A stretch of DNA of 8,056 nucleotides, taken from Pseudobutyrivibrio sp. UBA1225. Lineage in GTDB: Bacteria > Bacillota > Clostridia > Lachnospirales > Lachnospiraceae. The stretch is from the NCBI GenBank assembly GCA_002309345.1, contig DBWZ01000034.1, positions 1 through 8,056 of the forward strand, in the 5' to 3' direction. Under the pieces are notes generated by a model. That model was not told the DNA's origin. It did no database searches and saw only the letters and a program-made list of their open reading frames with translations. A program made the position numbers and the translations under genes. This document shows positions 6,750 to 8,056 of the stretch, in pieces; position 1 is the first letter of the stretch, and each line of letters starts with the position of its first letter.

Positions 6750-6965
6750 TTAATATATCTTTTCTATTTTTTCCGTGATGTCATACATTTCTTTAAAAGA
6801 TGCCAGATCATCGGGATTTTTAATAAGCATTACCTCTTCAAAAGAACCTGTATTAATGTCTTTGAATCCAGCTACCTGCTCTCCATTGCAGATACTAGTT
6901 TTTATTACAGGTTTTTTTGATGACTTATCGTAAGTTTTCTTTTCAGTCTTTTTCTTAAAAAACAT
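6750..6965 (-). CDS. Small conserved-looking hypothetical protein (71 residues)
   Basis: The protein begins MFFKKKTEKKTYDK, has a central SICNGEQVAGFKD stretch followed by FEEVMLIKN, and ends in a charged helix-like region (DLASFKEMYDITEKIEKIY). It is soluble, with a strongly basic N-terminus and one cysteine (C26), and shows no signal peptide or known catalytic motif. From memory, short proteins with a similar GEQVAGFKD core recur in Lachnospiraceae, but I cannot verify this or give a function. The frame stays open to an ATG at 7032-7034 (94 residues), but that codon has no properly spaced ribosome binding site, and the extra residues do not look like the rest. The ATG at 6963-6965 has AGAGG (plus 6971-6975) five bases upstream and is preferred. 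Confidence 0.7.
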   Translation of the reverse strand: MFFKKKTEKKTYDKSSKKPVIKTSICNGEQVAGFKDINTGSFEEVMLIKNPDDLASFKEMYDITEKIEKIY

Positions 6966-6970
6966 AATAA

Positions 6971-6975
6971 CCTCT
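6971..6975 (-). promoter_or_regulatory. Ribosome binding site fixing the start of the 71-residue protein
   Basis: AGAGG lies five bases before the ATG at 6963-6965. The alternative upstream ATG (7032-7034) has AAGAG directly adjoining it, which is too close to work. This supports the shorter protein. Confidence 0.65.
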
Positions 6976-7061
6976 AATTCAATTTCTTCGCATAAGTTGA
7001 TAGATAACCAAATAGTTTGAACCAAACCACTCATCTCTTGATTCTAATAAAATACCAAATT

Positions 7062-7101
7062 AAAAACTCCCCATGCAAGCTCATTCCTTTCATGAGGAGT
7101 T
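7062..7101 (-). terminator. Rho-independent terminator of the Rpn-family nuclease gene
   Basis: On the minus strand AACTCCTCATG pairs with CATGGGGAGTT (plus arms 7091-7101 and 7065-7075). This is an 11-bp stem with one U-G pair and a 15-base loop, followed by T residues (plus AAAAA 7062-7066). It lies 15 bases after the TAG stop at 7117-7119 and isolates the nuclease gene from the small protein gene downstream. Confidence 0.85.
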
Positions 7102-7116
7102 ATCATCGTAACAATT

Positions 7117-7893
7117 CTATTTTTTTATTTGCTGCATTAATTCGGCAAGTTCTTCTGGGGTTTTATTTAACCGAGCAGCAGCAATATCCTCTGAAATTAT
7201 TCCATCCATTAGCAATGAAATAATTCCTTCAGTTCTTCCTTCTTCATATTTTTCTCTATCTCTTTGGAGTAGTGTCATATATTCTACCTCCCACTCTTCT
7301 TTTTCTCGAGCTCGTATTACTTCTCTATTAAGTCTTTCAGTAAATCCATCTGATGGATCTTTACCTGCTACATAATCTAGAAAAGCTATCTGTGCTGGGG
7401 TGAGACCTTTTCTATCTCCACCAGCATTAACAAATACCTTTGTTGCCGCATCGTCTAATAACAAATCTCTTTCTTCTAGGCAACAATTCTTAAACGTATA
7501 TATGCTTCGATTCCTTTTAAATAAATCCTCTAAGCATATGAATACTACAAAAGACTCCTTTAGCTCTGAATAAGCTGCGCCTTGCTCAATCAAATTTAAA
7601 TCTATCATTCCCTGATAGTAACGCGCACGCTTTGCTAAATCTCTTTTAAGAATAGTTTGCATCTCAATATCATATACCGTATTACCATCTTCAAGATATA
7701 CATCAAGTCGAATTCCTTTTCCATCAAATGTTATCTTGATGTTCTTTTGCTCTTCGAGATACACTACATCCTTAACTTTGCAGCCTAACAAAAGCTCTAC
7801 TACTTCTTTACAAATGTCTTTATTCGCCAACATGATTTTACAAAACATAAAATCATCGGTGAACCTTAATTCCTTGTAGTTCTTTTGATTCAA
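7117..7893 (-). CDS. Rpn-family recombination-promoting nuclease / PD-(D/E)XK transposase-like protein
   Basis: This 258-residue protein has the hallmarks of the Rpn/PDDEXK_2 family. An N-terminal TDDFMFCKIM box (12-21) is followed by the PD-(D/E)XK core with D64 in IRLDVYLED and E77-M-Q79 in YDIEMQ, then KRARYYQGMID (88-98). The C-terminal half is helical and ends with EGRTEGIISLLMDGIISEDIA, typical of the family's tail (about 217-250). Known Rpn proteins are DNA endonucleases that stimulate RecA-independent recombination; family members are often annotated as transposases, though mobilisation is unproven. The gene looks full-length and its core residues are intact. The TTG start is chosen because AAAGGAG (plus 7901-7907) lies seven bases upstream; the next ATG (M16) would cut the conserved box. 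It is a single-gene unit with its own terminator. No terminal inverted repeats or target duplications were seen around it. Its start region carries an unusual hairpin and mini-ORF. Confidence 0.9.
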   Translation of the reverse strand: MNQKNYKELRFTDDFMFCKIMLANKDICKEVVELLLGCKVKDVVYLEEQKNIKITFDGKGIRLDVYLEDGNTVYDIEMQTILKRDLAKRARYYQGMIDLNLIEQGAAYSELKESFVVFICLEDLFKRNRSIYTFKNCCLEERDLLLDDAATKVFVNAGGDRKGLTPAQIAFLDYVAGKDPSDGFTERLNREVIRAREKEEWEVEYMTLLQRDREKYEEGRTEGIISLLMDGIISEDIAAARLNKTPEELAELMQQIKK

Positions 7894-7900
7894 TCTATTT

Positions 7901-7907
7901 CTCCTTT
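7901..7907 (-). promoter_or_regulatory. Strong Shine-Dalgarno supporting a TTG start
   Basis: AAAGGAG is placed seven bases before TTG (7891-7893). This is the main reason for choosing the TTG start of the Rpn-family gene. The site is embedded in the inverted repeat at 7897-7945. Confidence 0.85.
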
Positions 7908-7908
7908 G

Positions 7909-7937
7909 ATTATAAAATCTATTTCTATTTTCATCAA
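7909..7937 (-). promoter_or_regulatory. Promoter of the Rpn-family nuclease gene
   Basis: On the minus strand TTGATG (plus 7932-7937) and a perfect TATAAT (plus 7909-7914) are separated by exactly 17 bases, a good housekeeping-sigma promoter. Transcription would begin about seven bases after the -10, inside or at the edge of AAAGGAG. The mRNA would then start with its ribosome binding site, with a leader of about 15 bases. Confidence 0.6.
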
Positions 7938-7946
7938 GGAGAAATC

Positions 7947-7970
7947 CTACGTACTATTCTCTTTTTTCAC
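7947..7970 (-). CDS. Possible 7-codon leader ORF upstream of the nuclease gene
   Basis: On the minus strand a perfect AGGAGG (plus 7978-7983) is followed after seven bases by GTG, six codons and TAG, giving the peptide MKKENST. The stop lies one base before the arm of the inverted repeat that would mask the nuclease ribosome binding site. This is the geometry of leader peptides that control a downstream gene by translational attenuation. No promoter is visible between here and the window edge. It could instead be the remnant of a gene's 5' end after rearrangement. The frame is not that of the nuclease gene. Confidence 0.35.
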   Translation of the reverse strand: MKKENST

Positions 7971-7983
7971 TTTATGTCCTCCT

Positions 7984-8056
7984 GTGAATTATTTTCAAAC
8001 ACACAAAAAAGGACCTAAGACATGAAATTTGCACCTAGAATCTAAAGAATTAATAT
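7984..8056. other. Right-edge non-coding stretch
   Basis: No gene or RNA is recognised in these last 73 bases. The minus strand carries a TTTTTT run (plus 8005-8010) just after TTAGGTCC, which may be the tail of a terminator belonging to a gene beyond the window, but no stem pairs with it inside the window. CTAGGT and TTAGGT form a short direct repeat. A promoter for the mini-ORF at 7947-7970 is not apparent. Confidence 0.3.

Larger units (their letters stand above)
7897..7945 (-). repeat. Inverted repeat that can hide the nuclease ribosome binding site
   Basis: ATTTCTCCTTTGAT at plus 7897-7910 and ATCAAGGAGAAAT at 7933-7945 are complementary over 13 bases, with one bulged base. In a minus-strand transcript the distal arm (ATTTCTCCTTGAT) would pair with the arm containing AAAGGAG, closing the nuclease gene's Shine-Dalgarno in a stem with a 22-base loop. 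The distal arm also contains the -35 box of the promoter at 7909-7937, so transcripts starting at that promoter would lack it and remain open. Confidence 0.75.

Noticed and set aside
6696..6920. Plus-strand ORF, Phe/Ile-rich
   Set aside because: It is antisense to the 71-residue gene and the adjoining A+T-rich spacer; no ribosome binding site, and the composition reflects A+T content.
6966..7034. N-terminal extension of the small protein to an ATG at 7032-7034
   Set aside because: The upstream ATG lacks a correctly spaced ribosome binding site, while the internal ATG at 6963-6965 has one.
6966..7060. Three TTTGGT words on the minus strand upstream of the small protein gene
   Set aside because: Spacing is irregular (33 and 14 bases) and the words are short in A+T-rich DNA; not enough for an operator call.
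7117..8056. Complete insertion sequence around the Rpn-family gene
   Set aside because: No terminal inverted repeats flanking the whole gene and no target duplication were found; the only inverted repeat is at its start region.

Overview
The window looks like a chromosomal segment from a low-to-moderate G+C Gram-positive anaerobe, most likely a Lachnospiraceae member such as Butyrivibrio or Pseudobutyrivibrio. The reasons are AGGAGG-type ribosome binding sites, TTG/GTG starts, a LytTR response regulator beside a multi-membrane-span hybrid kinase, a coiled-coil surface protein with a signal peptide and no outer-membrane features, and an Rpn-type PD-(D/E)XK nuclease gene. This placement is inference; no marker gene is present.

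Layout. Positions 1-149 hold no recognisable gene; the right part (about 93-150) is unusually G+C-rich. A terminator (150-183) closes a long minus-strand gene (182-2563) for a 793-residue exported protein: signal peptide, two long coiled coils flanking a tyrosine-rich globular region, a very acidic tract, and a C-terminal hydrophobic anchor. Upstream of it on the same strand is a LytTR response regulator (2728-3441). Between the two lies a long-loop terminator with a direct repeat in its loop. Divergently, 3613-6240 encodes an 875-residue sensor kinase (about 7 TM, PAS, HisKA, HATPase, receiver, HPt). The simplest reading is a His-Asp-His-Asp phosphorelay: the kinase's HPt domain phosphorylates the LytTR regulator, which acts on the surface-protein promoter and perhaps on the shared divergent intergenic region, which carries a large near-symmetric repeat.

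A bidirectional terminator (6222-6250) ends the kinase gene and separates it from three convergent minus-strand genes: a four-span membrane protein (6264-6641), a 71-residue conserved-looking small protein (6750-6965) and an Rpn/PD-(D/E)XK nuclease of transposase-like type (7117-7893). The first two are unrecognised by function. The nuclease gene has the most unusual control region. Its TTG start is served by a Shine-Dalgarno inside a 13-bp inverted repeat; the opposite arm overlaps the -35 box of a good promoter and directly follows a tiny GTG-initiated ORF with a perfect AGGAGG. That layout could silence translation of read-through transcripts, or act as a leader-peptide translational switch.

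No tRNA, rRNA, CRISPR array or complete insertion sequence was seen. No gene-free stretch exceeds about 300 bases; the longest are about 160-180 bases (1-181, 2564-2727, 3442-3612, 7894-8056) and each is described below.
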